A stretch of DNA of 64,000 nt from Granulibacter bethesdensis (lineage in GTDB: Bacteria; Pseudomonadota; Alphaproteobacteria; Acetobacterales; Acetobacteraceae): the NCBI RefSeq assembly GCF_001889545.1, contig NZ_CP018194.1:2429501-2493500 (forward strand), read 5' to 3'. Made by a program: the position numbers and the translations under genes. Under the pieces are notes generated by a model. It made no database searches. It had not been told where the DNA came from and saw nothing but the letters and a program-made list of their open reading frames with translations. Shown piece by piece: positions 49,528-57,438 of this stretch. Numbering within the stretch: the stretch's first letter is position 1; every line of letters starts with the position of its first letter.

Positions 49528-50997
49528 ATGCTCGATATCGCTTTTGCCAAAGCCGCCCTACCCAAAAACGGGGCGCTGGTTCTGTTCCTTGCTCCCGATG
49601 AAACCCCATCCGGACTTGTCGAAGCAGCGGACAAGGCCACAGGGGGGGCCATTACCCGCGCCATCTCCATCGCCAGTTTCAAGGCAGAGCATGGCAAAAG
49701 CCTTACTCTGCTCGCCCCCGGCGCAGGCCTGTCCCGCATCGTGCTGATCGGTCTGGGCAAGGATACGCCGACCCAGACATCTCTGGAAGAAGCCGGTGGC
49801 GCTGCATGGCCTGCCATTGCAAAGGAAAACACGGCCGCCATCGCAGCCCCCACCCTGTCCGGCGAACAGATTGCGTTCATCGCGCATGGGGCCACGTTGC
49901 GTTCCTACCGCTTCGATCGCTATCGCACGGATGAAAAAGCGGAGGCCAAGCCGACACTGACCAAACTGACCGTTCTGACTACTGACGCTGCCAGCGCCCG
50001 CAACGCTCTGGCTCCGCTACGCGCCATTGCCGAAGGCGTGTTCCTGACCCGCGATCTGGTGAGCGAACCTGCCAACATACTCTATCCAGCGGAATTCGCG
50101 GAACGCTGCCGCAAGCTGTCCACGCTCGGCCTGAAAGTCGAAATTCTTGGGCCGAAGGAACTGACCAAGCTCGGCTTCGGCGCCCTGCTGGGTGTCGCTC
50201 AGGGCAGCGAACGGGAAGCCCGCGTCGTAACAATGCAGTGGAACGGAGCCGGGGCCCGCAGCAAGGAAAAACCGGTCTGCTTCATCGGCAAAGGCGTCAC
50301 CTTCGATACGGGCGGGATCAGCATCAAGCCAGCCGCCGGCATGGAAGATATGAAATGGGATATGGGCGGGGCCGGGACCGTCACCGGGCTGATGGCAGCG
50401 CTCGCCGCCCGCAAGGCGAAGGTCAATGCGATCGGGATCATCGGACTGGTGGAAAACATGCCCTCCGGCACCGCGCAGCGCCCGGGTGATGTGGTCACCA
50501 GCTATTCCGGCCAGACCATCGAGGTTATCAACACCGATGCGGAAGGCCGCCTCGTGCTGGCGGATGTGCTGTGGTACGCTCAGCAGAAATACGATCCGCG
50601 CATCATGATCGACCTCGCCACGCTGACCGGCGCGATCATCATCGGGCTTGGCCATGAATATGCCGGGCTGTTCAGCAATGATGACGCACTGGCCGAACAG
50701 ATCGCCAAAGCCGGTGCAGCAACCGGGGAGAAAGTGTGGCGGATGCCGATGCATCCCGCTTATGACCGCCAGATCCGCTCCGACATTGCCGATGTGAAGA
50801 ATGTGGGTGGTCGTCCGGCAGGCTCCATCACCGCCGCCCAGTTCCTGCAACGCTTCGTCAACGGCAAGCCCTGGGCGCATCTGGACATCGCCGGGATGGC
50901 ATGGCTGAACCACGATACCAGCCTCGCCGAAAAAGGCGCTGCCGGATATGGCGTGCGCCTGCTCGACCGTCTGGTCGCCGAATATTACGAGGGCTGA
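49528..50997 (+). CDS. pepA: Leucyl aminopeptidase PepA
   Basis: PepA is a hexameric di-zinc M17 aminopeptidase. ATG 49528, with GGGAG seven bases upstream, gives 489 residues; GTG 49516 would add four. The zinc and catalytic residues lie in FIGKGVTFDTGGISIKPAAG, MKWDMGGAGTV and INTDAEGRLVLADVL, followed by the conserved LATLTGAIIIGLG. In other bacteria PepA also binds DNA at cer/carAB sites; nothing in this sequence tests that. Its stop overlaps the holC start (TGATG). Confidence 0.96.
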   Translation: MLDIAFAKAALPKNGALVLFLAPDETPSGLVEAADKATGGAITRAISIASFKAEHGKSLTLLAPGAGLSRIVLIGLGKDTPTQTSLEEAGGAAWPAIAKENTAAIAAPTLSGEQIAFIAHGATLRSYRFDRYRTDEKAEAKPTLTKLTVLTTDAASARNALAPLRAIAEGVFLTRDLVSEPANILYPAEFAERCRKLSTLGLKVEILGPKELTKLGFGALLGVAQGSEREARVVTMQWNGAGARSKEKPVCFIGKGVTFDTGGISIKPAAGMEDMKWDMGGAGTVTGLMAALAARKAKVNAIGIIGLVENMPSGTAQRPGDVVTSYSGQTIEVINTDAEGRLVLADVLWYAQQKYDPRIMIDLATLTGAIIIGLGHEYAGLFSNDDALAEQIAKAGAATGEKVWRMPMHPAYDRQIRSDIADVKNVGGRPAGSITAAQFLQRFVNGKPWAHLDIAGMAWLNHDTSLAEKGAAGYGVRLLDRLVAEYYEG

Positions 50998-51446
50998 TGA
51001 CGGAGATCGGCTTCTATCACCTGACGCGGACAGGGCCCGAACAGGCCCTGCCGCAATTGCTCGGCCGCACTCTGGCGGCGGGCGAACGGGCAATCGTTCT
51101 GTGCGGCGGCCCGGAGCGGGTGGCCGCCCTGGATACCACGCTCTGGCTATGCCCTAACCCGGACTGGCTTCCCCACGGCACCGCCCGCAGTGGCGATGCA
51201 ACGCTTCAGCCAATCTGGCTGACCGCCCAGGATGAAGCTGCCCCTAACGGCGCCCGCTTCCTGTTCCTGATTGACGGCACCGTCAGCGAGCGACTGCATG
51301 ACTATACCCGTGTGTTCGATCTGTTCGATGGCAGCAACGAAGATGCCGTCACCGCAGCCCGCCTGCGCTGGAAAAAGGCGCAAAGCGCGGGCCACACACT
51401 CACCTACTGGCAGCAGGGGCCACGGGGGTGGGAGAAGAAACGGTAG
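50997..51446 (+). CDS. holC: DNA polymerase III subunit chi
   Basis: HolC (chi) links the clamp-loader complex with single-strand binding protein. ATG 50997 gives 149 residues, the family length; the frame extends upstream into pepA but is rejected. Visible family traits are IGFYHLTRTGPEQALPQLLG, LWLCPNPDWLPHG and ARFLFLIDGTVSERLHDYTR, then VFDLFDGSNEDAVTAARLRW. It is coupled to pepA, as in many proteobacteria. It is the last GC-rich native gene before the AT-rich accessory locus. Confidence 0.93.
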   Translation: MTEIGFYHLTRTGPEQALPQLLGRTLAAGERAIVLCGGPERVAALDTTLWLCPNPDWLPHGTARSGDATLQPIWLTAQDEAAPNGARFLFLIDGTVSERLHDYTRVFDLFDGSNEDAVTAARLRWKKAQSAGHTLTYWQQGPRGWEKKR

Positions 51447-51466
51447 GCGCATCTGATGCCTTTTTT
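51446..51466 (+). terminator. Weak terminator-like hairpin after holC
   Basis: GGCGCATCTGATGCC can form a short imperfect stem and is followed by six T residues. It is weak but sits immediately after the holC stop codon. Confidence 0.35.
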
Positions 51467-51532
51467 AATCAGCACGGGCCACGATACTATTACGCTTGCT
51501 GGCGAAAATAGCTTTTATAGGTAAAAAATCCG

Positions 51533-51590
51533 TTGAAATTTTATTCAGTTTCTCTAGAATTTTTCATTGCAAAAATGCAATGAAAAATTC
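51533..51590 (+). promoter_or_regulatory. Promoter with overlapping palindromic operator upstream of the large repeat protein
   Basis: TTGAAA (51533-51538), a 16-base spacer and TAGAAT (51555-51560) resemble a sigma-70 promoter. A perfect 15-base inverted repeat GAATTTTTCATTGCA / TGCAATGAAAAATTC (51557-51571 and 51576-51590) with loop AAAA overlaps the -10 box and the probable start of transcription. It ends 16 bases before the ATG. A repressor site or a 5' mRNA hairpin is likely. No strong ribosome binding site is seen. Confidence 0.55.
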
Positions 51591-51606
51591 TTCAGTAGAA
51601 TGAAAT

Positions 51607-54600
51607 ATGCCAAATCCTCAAGTCATATATGCAAACAATACCACATTCCACTTTGGAAACGGCCAATCATACGTTGTATATGGTTCAGGCAATACAATTG
51701 TATCTGGAACAGAAGATAGTATTGCAGTTATAGGAGATCATAATTCTCTAAATTGTGGATATAAGACAAATCTAAGCATCGCAGGAGAATCAAATAACAT
51801 AAATAATGGTGATTTTAGTACCACGGCAATTTCAGGGAATAACAATACAATTATATCTGGAAATGTCTCATATTTAAGCATAAAAGGTGACAATGAATCA
51901 ATTTCATCTGGATTTTTGAATACTATCTCAATTTCTGGGAACAATGATCATATAAATTCATTAGGCGTTAGTAGCACTGTAAATATTAGTGGACAAAATT
52001 TTTATGCTAATGGTTCATATTCTGACAACATCACATTAGGAAAAAATACCTCAGGAACAATTTCTGGAAATGGTATGTCTATTACTTCTAATTACAATGA
52101 CACACTCAACGTAATAGGAAGTACCAATAAAATAAACATGAATGACCTGAACTCTGTAAAGGTGTGGGGAAGCAATAATACCATTTCTGGCGGAGGCAAC
52201 AATTCTCTGGCTGTTGCTGGTGATAGCAATCATGTCTCGATGGCAAATAACAATACAATTGGCATATGGGGCAACAATAATTCTTCCAGTGCGAACTTGA
52301 ATAACAAAATAGTTTTGTCCGGAAGCAGCAACAAGATTAATGCCCTTGGCAGTAACAGCACTGCCAATTTGACCGGAAACGATTTTTCTGCAAATATATC
52401 CAATAATGTTTCTATTCTTATTGGAAATAATAGTAATGGAACAATTAATGGAAGCAATGACACTATTTCAGCAGGGGACAATGATAATATCAATATAATT
52501 GGAGATAATAATAATAATCAAATTGGATCCTATAGTACGGCAAAATTATTTGGTAATAAAAATAATCTTACTGGAGGACAATGGGATAATATATCTGTAA
52601 ATGGTAGCAATGAAAATATTTATTTGGGAGACTCTACGACAGCAGGCATTTGGGGGGACAATAACTCTGTTTCTAGCGGAATAAATGAACACATTGTGCT
52701 TTCTGGACAAAATAATAATCTGAATTCTGTGGGACCAGTGAGCACTGTCAATATTTCTGGTGACAATTTCCACGCAACCGCATCTTCTCTTGTTAATATC
52801 CTTGTGGATAATAACAGCCACGGCTCTATTTATGGAAATAATGATAATATTTCGGCTGGATCAGGCAGTTCTGTAGATATTTCCGGCAATAAAAATACTC
52901 TTCAATTAGGGGATTCGTCCACATCCAGAATATGGGGCGATAATGAAACTGTTGTTGGTGGAAATAAAGATACTGTTTCTGTAACCGGAAATAATGAAAA
53001 TATTTATCTCAAGAACTCCAGCATTGCTGGTGTATGGGGTAACAATAACACTGTTACAGGAGGAACGGACAACCAACTCGTCCTCTCTGGAGATGGAAGC
53101 CATCTGAATACAATTGGGTCCGGAAGTACAGTAAATTTAATTGGAAACAATTTTTCTGCCTCTGCCTCGGCAAATGTTTCAATTCTTGTAGGCAATAATA
53201 GCAGCGGAAATATCTCTGCAACCAATGATAGCATCTCAACGGGATCAGGAGACACCACCAGTATCTCAGGAAATAATAATATTATACAAAGTGGGAGCGC
53301 CAATTCTACAAATATTTTAGGAAACAATAATAACATCACTGCTTCAGCAGGAGATACAATAAATATAACTGGAAATAGTAACCTTCTAACAGGCAATAAT
53401 ACAACTGTCAATATTCAGAATAGTGATGCAAACAATGCTTCAGCAACAAATACAATAAATGGTAGTGGAAATACCATTAATCAGGGAAATAATAGTAATA
53501 TAACCATTAATGGAAATGGGAATATTGACTATCATAATGGCTCAAATGACACTACAAATGTTCAAAGCGGCTCTGGAAATATTATTTTAGATCCAGAAAA
53601 AGCCAATATGATATATCAGCAGGTTCTGGGGCACAGCATCGACCGCCAGGCCTTGGCTAATGTCATGTCTGCAACACCAGGGGCATATTCTCTCAATCAG
53701 CTGAGATATACTCTTGCACATTCGGCTGAACTTCAGACCGATCTGACAAATATCTTTACAAAGACACTGGGAATCGATGCTCCAACCCAAGCAGAGCTTT
53801 CCGGATTCTCGTCTATCATGTCTCAGACGAGTGACACACCCATTGGCATCGTATGCATTGATCAAGTCACTGGAAATCAACAACTATTGGCCAATACAAG
53901 CGCCAATAATCTTATCACGGAACTTCCTATCCTGGAAACAGAGGTAGCAGGCCGTAATCTTTCTTTGCAACTTGCCGATGGTACCGTATTACAATTTCCG
54001 ACAACCGCACGATTGGCAAATTTTTTATATGCTGTTTCAGTACAGCAACAACAGGCGACTGATTATACGCGCAATTTGCTCGACAATGATGTTAACTGGC
54101 TTGTTAAAATAGACCAATCTCTGTTGAACAAAGCTGTACACTGGTCAGAAGTTGCATCAGCCGATACTGCAAAAGGCAATGACCAACAAGCGCTCCTATG
54201 GAATACAGCGGCGCAGCTTGCCCTTCGCATAGCCGCTCAGGATCCAGCAGAGCGTAAAGATTTGACGACCCGCATCAAGGTTGGTGATCACGCCACAGAT
54301 GTTACTGTATACGCCAACCCGGACCTCAGTCTCATTGGGGCGGGCAATAAATTCCATGATATTGGTACTGATGCATGGGATATTGTAGAATTAGTAGGTG
54401 TTGCTGCCATCAATGTTGCAGCCATAGCTTTTCCAGTGGTTATGCCCGCAGCTATTGCTGTTGATCTTGCAGAGGCTGGAAAAGAATTTGCAAATGATAA
54501 TATTTTAGGGGGTTTTCTCAATCTTGCCACAGCAGCAGCGGGCGGCCTCGGGGCATATGCTGGCGCGTTAGGAAGCACAACGGGCATTTCCGCCCAAACA

Positions 54601-55470
54601 TTCAAAGGGGCATCGAATGTTATTTATACGGCCTCGCAGGCGGTTGGTGGCGTGTATGGTGCTGTTCAGGGGGCTGAAAACGGTGATGCAGGCGGGACGC
54701 TGGGCAGTATTCTGATGTCGGCTGCCGCCATCGCAAGCGGGACAAGCCTGGCATCTTCCGACGCCAGTTCCCAGGCATTTTATGCCAAGATCGCGTCCGG
54801 CCTGAATATACTGTCTGCAAGCACAAGCCTTTCAACCGCATTTGCAAATGGGGAAATCACGACCGGTTTGGTGCAGAGCCTGTCTCTTGTGCTCACTAAC
54901 ATGGCCAATAATTACGCCAACTATCGGGCAGCCTCCCACTATGCGCTCCAGGTCGCTCAGATTACCCCCGGCATGTTGGGCAAGCCAGAGCATATTGCTT
55001 TTGTTGGAGGAGCAGGAGATTCTAGTATTTCTGGTCTTGTTAGAAATGCAGAAGGTAGTTACGAACACCAAAATCCAAATGCCGATGTAAAATATTTTAC
55101 ATGGGATCAAAGTAAAGAACTTGCAGCTTGGGCTAAAAACGCTGGGGGAAATGCAACTATCATAGCCCATAGTTATGGTGGATCGACAGCAGCATCGGTT
55201 GTTGCAAGTGGAATACATGTCAATACACTCGTTACCATTGATCCAGTAGGGTATTATAGCCCAGATTTTTCAAAAGTTGCCGAAAATTCTCAGAAATGGT
55301 ACGATTTTACTTCTTCAAACACTGGTATCACAATACCAAATATTATCGCAGGCGTAGGGGGAGCATGGAATAATGAACCCTTGGGACATGCTACCGCAGT
55401 CATACCTATTAATCTCGACCATGGATCTATTGCAGATCCTTTAATCCATAATCTTTTAAATTTCTCCTAA
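51607..55470 (+). CDS. Large repeat protein with C-terminal lipase-like domain, candidate polymorphic toxin
   Basis: The 1287 residues have no signal peptide. Residues 1-660 are Asn/Gly/Ser-rich with short GNNNTI-type units, organised at 92-603 as four 128-residue repeats, predicted to form a long beta-solenoid. Residues 660-735 (ANMIYQQVLGHSIDRQALAN) resemble DUF4214 helical modules of secreted proteins. Residues 815-890 look helical; 926-1060 are hydrophobic and Gly/Ala-rich (ELVGVAAINVAAIAFPVVMP), perhaps membrane-inserting. The end (1125-1287) looks like an alpha/beta hydrolase: nucleophile Ser1189 in TIIAHSYGGSTAASVV, Asp1212 in VTIDPVGYY and His1272 in LDHGS. The DNA is AT-rich except around 54.6-54.97 kb, unlike all its neighbours, which suggests transfer. 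A toxic phospholipase delivered to other cells is my inference; a surface adhesin or secreted esterase is the alternative. Confidence 0.7.
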   Translation: MPNPQVIYANNTTFHFGNGQSYVVYGSGNTIVSGTEDSIAVIGDHNSLNCGYKTNLSIAGESNNINNGDFSTTAISGNNNTIISGNVSYLSIKGDNESISSGFLNTISISGNNDHINSLGVSSTVNISGQNFYANGSYSDNITLGKNTSGTISGNGMSITSNYNDTLNVIGSTNKINMNDLNSVKVWGSNNTISGGGNNSLAVAGDSNHVSMANNNTIGIWGNNNSSSANLNNKIVLSGSSNKINALGSNSTANLTGNDFSANISNNVSILIGNNSNGTINGSNDTISAGDNDNINIIGDNNNNQIGSYSTAKLFGNKNNLTGGQWDNISVNGSNENIYLGDSTTAGIWGDNNSVSSGINEHIVLSGQNNNLNSVGPVSTVNISGDNFHATASSLVNILVDNNSHGSIYGNNDNISAGSGSSVDISGNKNTLQLGDSSTSRIWGDNETVVGGNKDTVSVTGNNENIYLKNSSIAGVWGNNNTVTGGTDNQLVLSGDGSHLNTIGSGSTVNLIGNNFSASASANVSILVGNNSSGNISATNDSISTGSGDTTSISGNNNIIQSGSANSTNILGNNNNITASAGDTINITGNSNLLTGNNTTVNIQNSDANNASATNTINGSGNTINQGNNSNITINGNGNIDYHNGSNDTTNVQSGSGNIILDPEKANMIYQQVLGHSIDRQALANVMSATPGAYSLNQLRYTLAHSAELQTDLTNIFTKTLGIDAPTQAELSGFSSIMSQTSDTPIGIVCIDQVTGNQQLLANTSANNLITELPILETEVAGRNLSLQLADGTVLQFPTTARLANFLYAVSVQQQQATDYTRNLLDNDVNWLVKIDQSLLNKAVHWSEVASADTAKGNDQQALLWNTAAQLALRIAAQDPAERKDLTTRIKVGDHATDVTVYANPDLSLIGAGNKFHDIGTDAWDIVELVGVAAINVAAIAFPVVMPAAIAVDLAEAGKEFANDNILGGFLNLATAAAGGLGAYAGALGSTTGISAQTFKGASNVIYTASQAVGGVYGAVQGAENGDAGGTLGSILMSAAAIASGTSLASSDASSQAFYAKIASGLNILSASTSLSTAFANGEITTGLVQSLSLVLTNMANNYANYRAASHYALQVAQITPGMLGKPEHIAFVGGAGDSSISGLVRNAEGSYEHQNPNADVKYFTWDQSKELAAWAKNAGGNATIIAHSYGGSTAASVVASGIHVNTLVTIDPVGYYSPDFSKVAENSQKWYDFTSSNTGITIPNIIAGVGGAWNNEPLGHATAVIPINLDHGSIADPLIHNLLNFS
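51880..53415 (+). repeat. Four tandem repeats encoding 128 residues each
   Basis: Units at 51880-52263, 52264-52647, 52648-53031 and 53032-53415 each encode 128 residues. Anchors recur in the same place: WGxNN at the unit start (units 2-4), ISG/LSG near position 20, NISG/NLTG near 36-38, and a G near position 80 followed by an Asn-rich turn. Protein similarity is clearer than DNA identity, so the units have diverged. Confidence 0.8.
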
Positions 55471-55481
55471 GGAATAGACAG

Positions 55482-56072
55482 GTGAATGTCATTAAAATCA
55501 TTACAAGCATCTGTTTGTTTCTACTTGTATCAGCATGCGTTCATGCCCCAAGTGATGTAACCTTAGCATCTGTAACACTGGTCGATAGAAGCTCTTTTCC
55601 ATCCTTTAAACGACTGTCAAAGGAATCACAGGATTTACTAGGACCTGTCGCTTTAATGGTTCAATTTAAGTCAAATTTTGACATGAATGAAAATACATCA
55701 GATTATACAATATTGAAATTTTGCGATGATATTTATAAAGAAAAGTTAATTTCAATTGAGGCTAACAATAAACAAAAAAACGAAGCACTATATACAGATA
55801 ATAAATCGTCTTATTCTAATAATCTTTATGAATATTTCTTTTTTTTAGGCATTAAATATTTTTATTCAAAAGGTGAATTTAAATTCAACGATTTTGAAAC
55901 ATACGATTTAAAAACAGATACCCGCGATGTTTGCTTTTATGTTACAATTCTGAGCATGCCATTTTCTGCAAAATCAAACATCGTCCGTATTCCTCACTCC
56001 ATGATTGAAGCTGCCTTCAAGAATGGTGTTCAGCCATTACAACCGCAGGCTGAGGAAAAAGTATCAGAGTAA
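55482..56072 (+). CDS. Putative lipoprotein, candidate immunity protein
   Basis: GTG 55482, with AAGGA eight bases upstream, gives 196 residues. The first 19 form a lipoprotein signal (IITSICLFLLVSAC) with lipobox VSAC and lipidated Cys19; the residue after it is Val, so outer-membrane sorting is plausible. The mature part is Lys/Asp/Asn-rich with no family I recognise, and includes FKSNFDMNENTSDYTILKFC and YLKTDTRDVCFYVTILSMPF-like strands. It begins 12 bases after the large repeat protein and shares its AT-rich composition, so both probably arrived together. Position, size and envelope location fit an immunity protein against a lipase toxin acting in the periplasm. This is inference only. 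Confidence 0.6.
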   Translation: MNVIKIITSICLFLLVSACVHAPSDVTLASVTLVDRSSFPSFKRLSKESQDLLGPVALMVQFKSNFDMNENTSDYTILKFCDDIYKEKLISIEANNKQKNEALYTDNKSSYSNNLYEYFFFLGIKYFYSKGEFKFNDFETYDLKTDTRDVCFYVTILSMPFSAKSNIVRIPHSMIEAAFKNGVQPLQPQAEEKVSE

Positions 56073-56115
56073 TTGTTTACCTTACTCCTGATAAGCGTTT
56101 GCATATCATCGAGTC

Positions 56116-56154
56116 GCGTGCATCCACTGGTACAGAACAGAGCAGGATGCACGC
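56116..56154. repeat. Inverted repeat at the right edge of the AT-rich locus
   Basis: GCGTGCATCC (56116-56125) and GGATGCACGC (56145-56154) are perfect 10-base arms with a 19-base loop, in the convergent gap between the lipoprotein gene and the GNAT gene. There is no T-tail. It could be a terminator without a U-tract or a boundary scar. Confidence 0.5.
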
Positions 56155-56182
56155 AGAGTCTTAAATCAGGGACAAAAACACT

Positions 56183-56647
56183 CTAACCAGTCTCCGCCAG
56201 CGTCTGCGTGAAGCTGTACGCAGCAATCCACATGCCTTCCCGGAAGTAAAACCGGTGTGCCCGGGTACGCTGTACGCCGGAATCCAGATCCAGCGCCTGA
56301 CAGCCTCTCTCCTTTGCTCGCTGCCGTAACCAGCCGAGCAAGGTCTCACCATGGCCACAGGAGCGGCTGGCTTCATCAGTCACCAGATCATCCACGTAAA
56401 ACCGGAAACCGCGATAGGTGGTCAGGTAACACCGGTACACCGCCACGGCCCGCACGAGGCCGCCTTCCGCCAGCACTGCTATTTCTGCGCCTTGCGCGAT
56501 CATCGCCCGCATATGCGTCGCATAAGGATCAGGGATCGCAGGGCGTAGCTGACGATGCACCGCCTGCGCAGCGTCCAGCCATGCAGCAGCTTGCTCCGCT
56601 GGCAGATCAGTCACCGGGACAATCAGACGCTGCGTGCTTTCGGTCAT
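56183..56647 (-). CDS. GNAT-family N-acetyltransferase
   Basis: ATG 56647, with GAGG five bases upstream, gives 154 residues; GTG 56665 would overlap the gmk stop. The GNAT core is visible: LVRAVAVYRCYLTTYRGFRF, the acetyl-CoA-binding DEASRSCGHGETLLGWLRQR (an R/Q-x-x-G-x-G/A-like loop) and the C-terminal ALDLDSGVQRTRAHRFYFRE with conserved Ser/Tyr. The substrate is unknown. The gene is directly downstream of gmk and probably translated from the same message. Confidence 0.85.
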   Translation of the reverse strand: MTESTQRLIVPVTDLPAEQAAAWLDAAQAVHRQLRPAIPDPYATHMRAMIAQGAEIAVLAEGGLVRAVAVYRCYLTTYRGFRFYVDDLVTDEASRSCGHGETLLGWLRQRAKERGCQALDLDSGVQRTRAHRFYFREGMWIAAYSFTQTLAETG

Positions 56648-56661
56648 GGCATCCTCATTTT

Positions 56662-57303
56662 TCACTCCGACAGGCCGAGTCCGCCCAGCCAGTGACGAAG
56701 CCAGCCCTGCCGTTTCGTCTCCGTGCGGGCCGCATGAAGAATGGTCCGCACCTGATCAATCGCCTCCGGCAGATGGGTGTTCACCACGACATAGGGGAAC
56801 TCTCCTACATGGGCGATCTCATCCCTGGCCGCGGCCATACGCTGGGCGATGATATCCGGCGCATCGCCGCGCCCCTGCAGCCGGCTGGCGAGATCATCAA
56901 GCGAAGGTGGCAGCACGAAAATACCCACCACATCACCCGGTAATGCAGAGCGGAGCTGGTGATAACCCTGCCAGTCCACATCAAACAGAACATCGCTGCC
57001 CTCTGACAGGGCCTTCTGCACCGGACCGCGTGGCGTGCCATAGCTGCGCCCGAACACACGGGCATATTCCAGCAGTTGGCCCTCTGCGGCCATCGCATCG
57101 AACTCTTCCTGCGTACGGAAGTAGTAATGCACGCCCTCCTGCTCCCCGGCACGGGGAGCACGGGTGGTCACGCTGACAGAAAGACGCAGGCCGGGATCTT
57201 CCGCCAGCAGGGCGCGGGTGATGGAGCTTTTGCCCGCTCCAGAGGGTGCCGCCACCACCAGACACAGCCCCCTGCGTCCGGTTTCAGGCAGTGGACGCAT
57301 CAT
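56662..57303 (-). CDS. gmk: Guanylate kinase
   Basis: Gmk phosphorylates GMP to GDP. Two consecutive ATG codons (57303 and 57300) follow AGAGGG and give about 213 residues. The P-loop is LVVAAPSGAGKSSITRALL. The GMP-binding segment is VSVTTRAPRAGEQEGVHYYF, and DVLFDVDWQGYHQLRSALPG is typical. The open frame extends upstream to 58011, but that part is only the antisense of the SDR gene. In many proteobacteria yicC-gmk lie together; yicC is not here. Confidence 0.95.
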   Translation of the reverse strand: MMRPLPETGRRGLCLVVAAPSGAGKSSITRALLAEDPGLRLSVSVTTRAPRAGEQEGVHYYFRTQEEFDAMAAEGQLLEYARVFGRSYGTPRGPVQKALSEGSDVLFDVDWQGYHQLRSALPGDVVGIFVLPPSLDDLASRLQGRGDAPDIIAQRMAAARDEIAHVGEFPYVVVNTHLPEAIDQVRTILHAARTETKRQGWLRHWLGGLGLSE

Positions 57304-57438
57304 ACCCTCTGCTCCCGCAAGGCGGCATGGCAAACGGTTTGACGGGGTATAGTCTGGCTGAAATCGATTCGTACGGTCGGGCTGGGCACCATCTGAGTTC
57401 GTCTCCCCTCGCGCGCCGTATACCAGCGGGGGCAGGCA

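Noticed and set aside
51738-53411. Several minus-strand frames opposite the large repeat gene
   Set aside because: Hydrophobic Leu/Ile-rich translations arise from the repeated Asn/Ser codons read backwards; no ribosome binding sites or motifs.
51880-53415. Regularly spaced repeats considered as a CRISPR array
   Set aside because: The period is 384 bases, the units lie in one open frame and have diverged in sequence; no short identical repeats with unique spacers.
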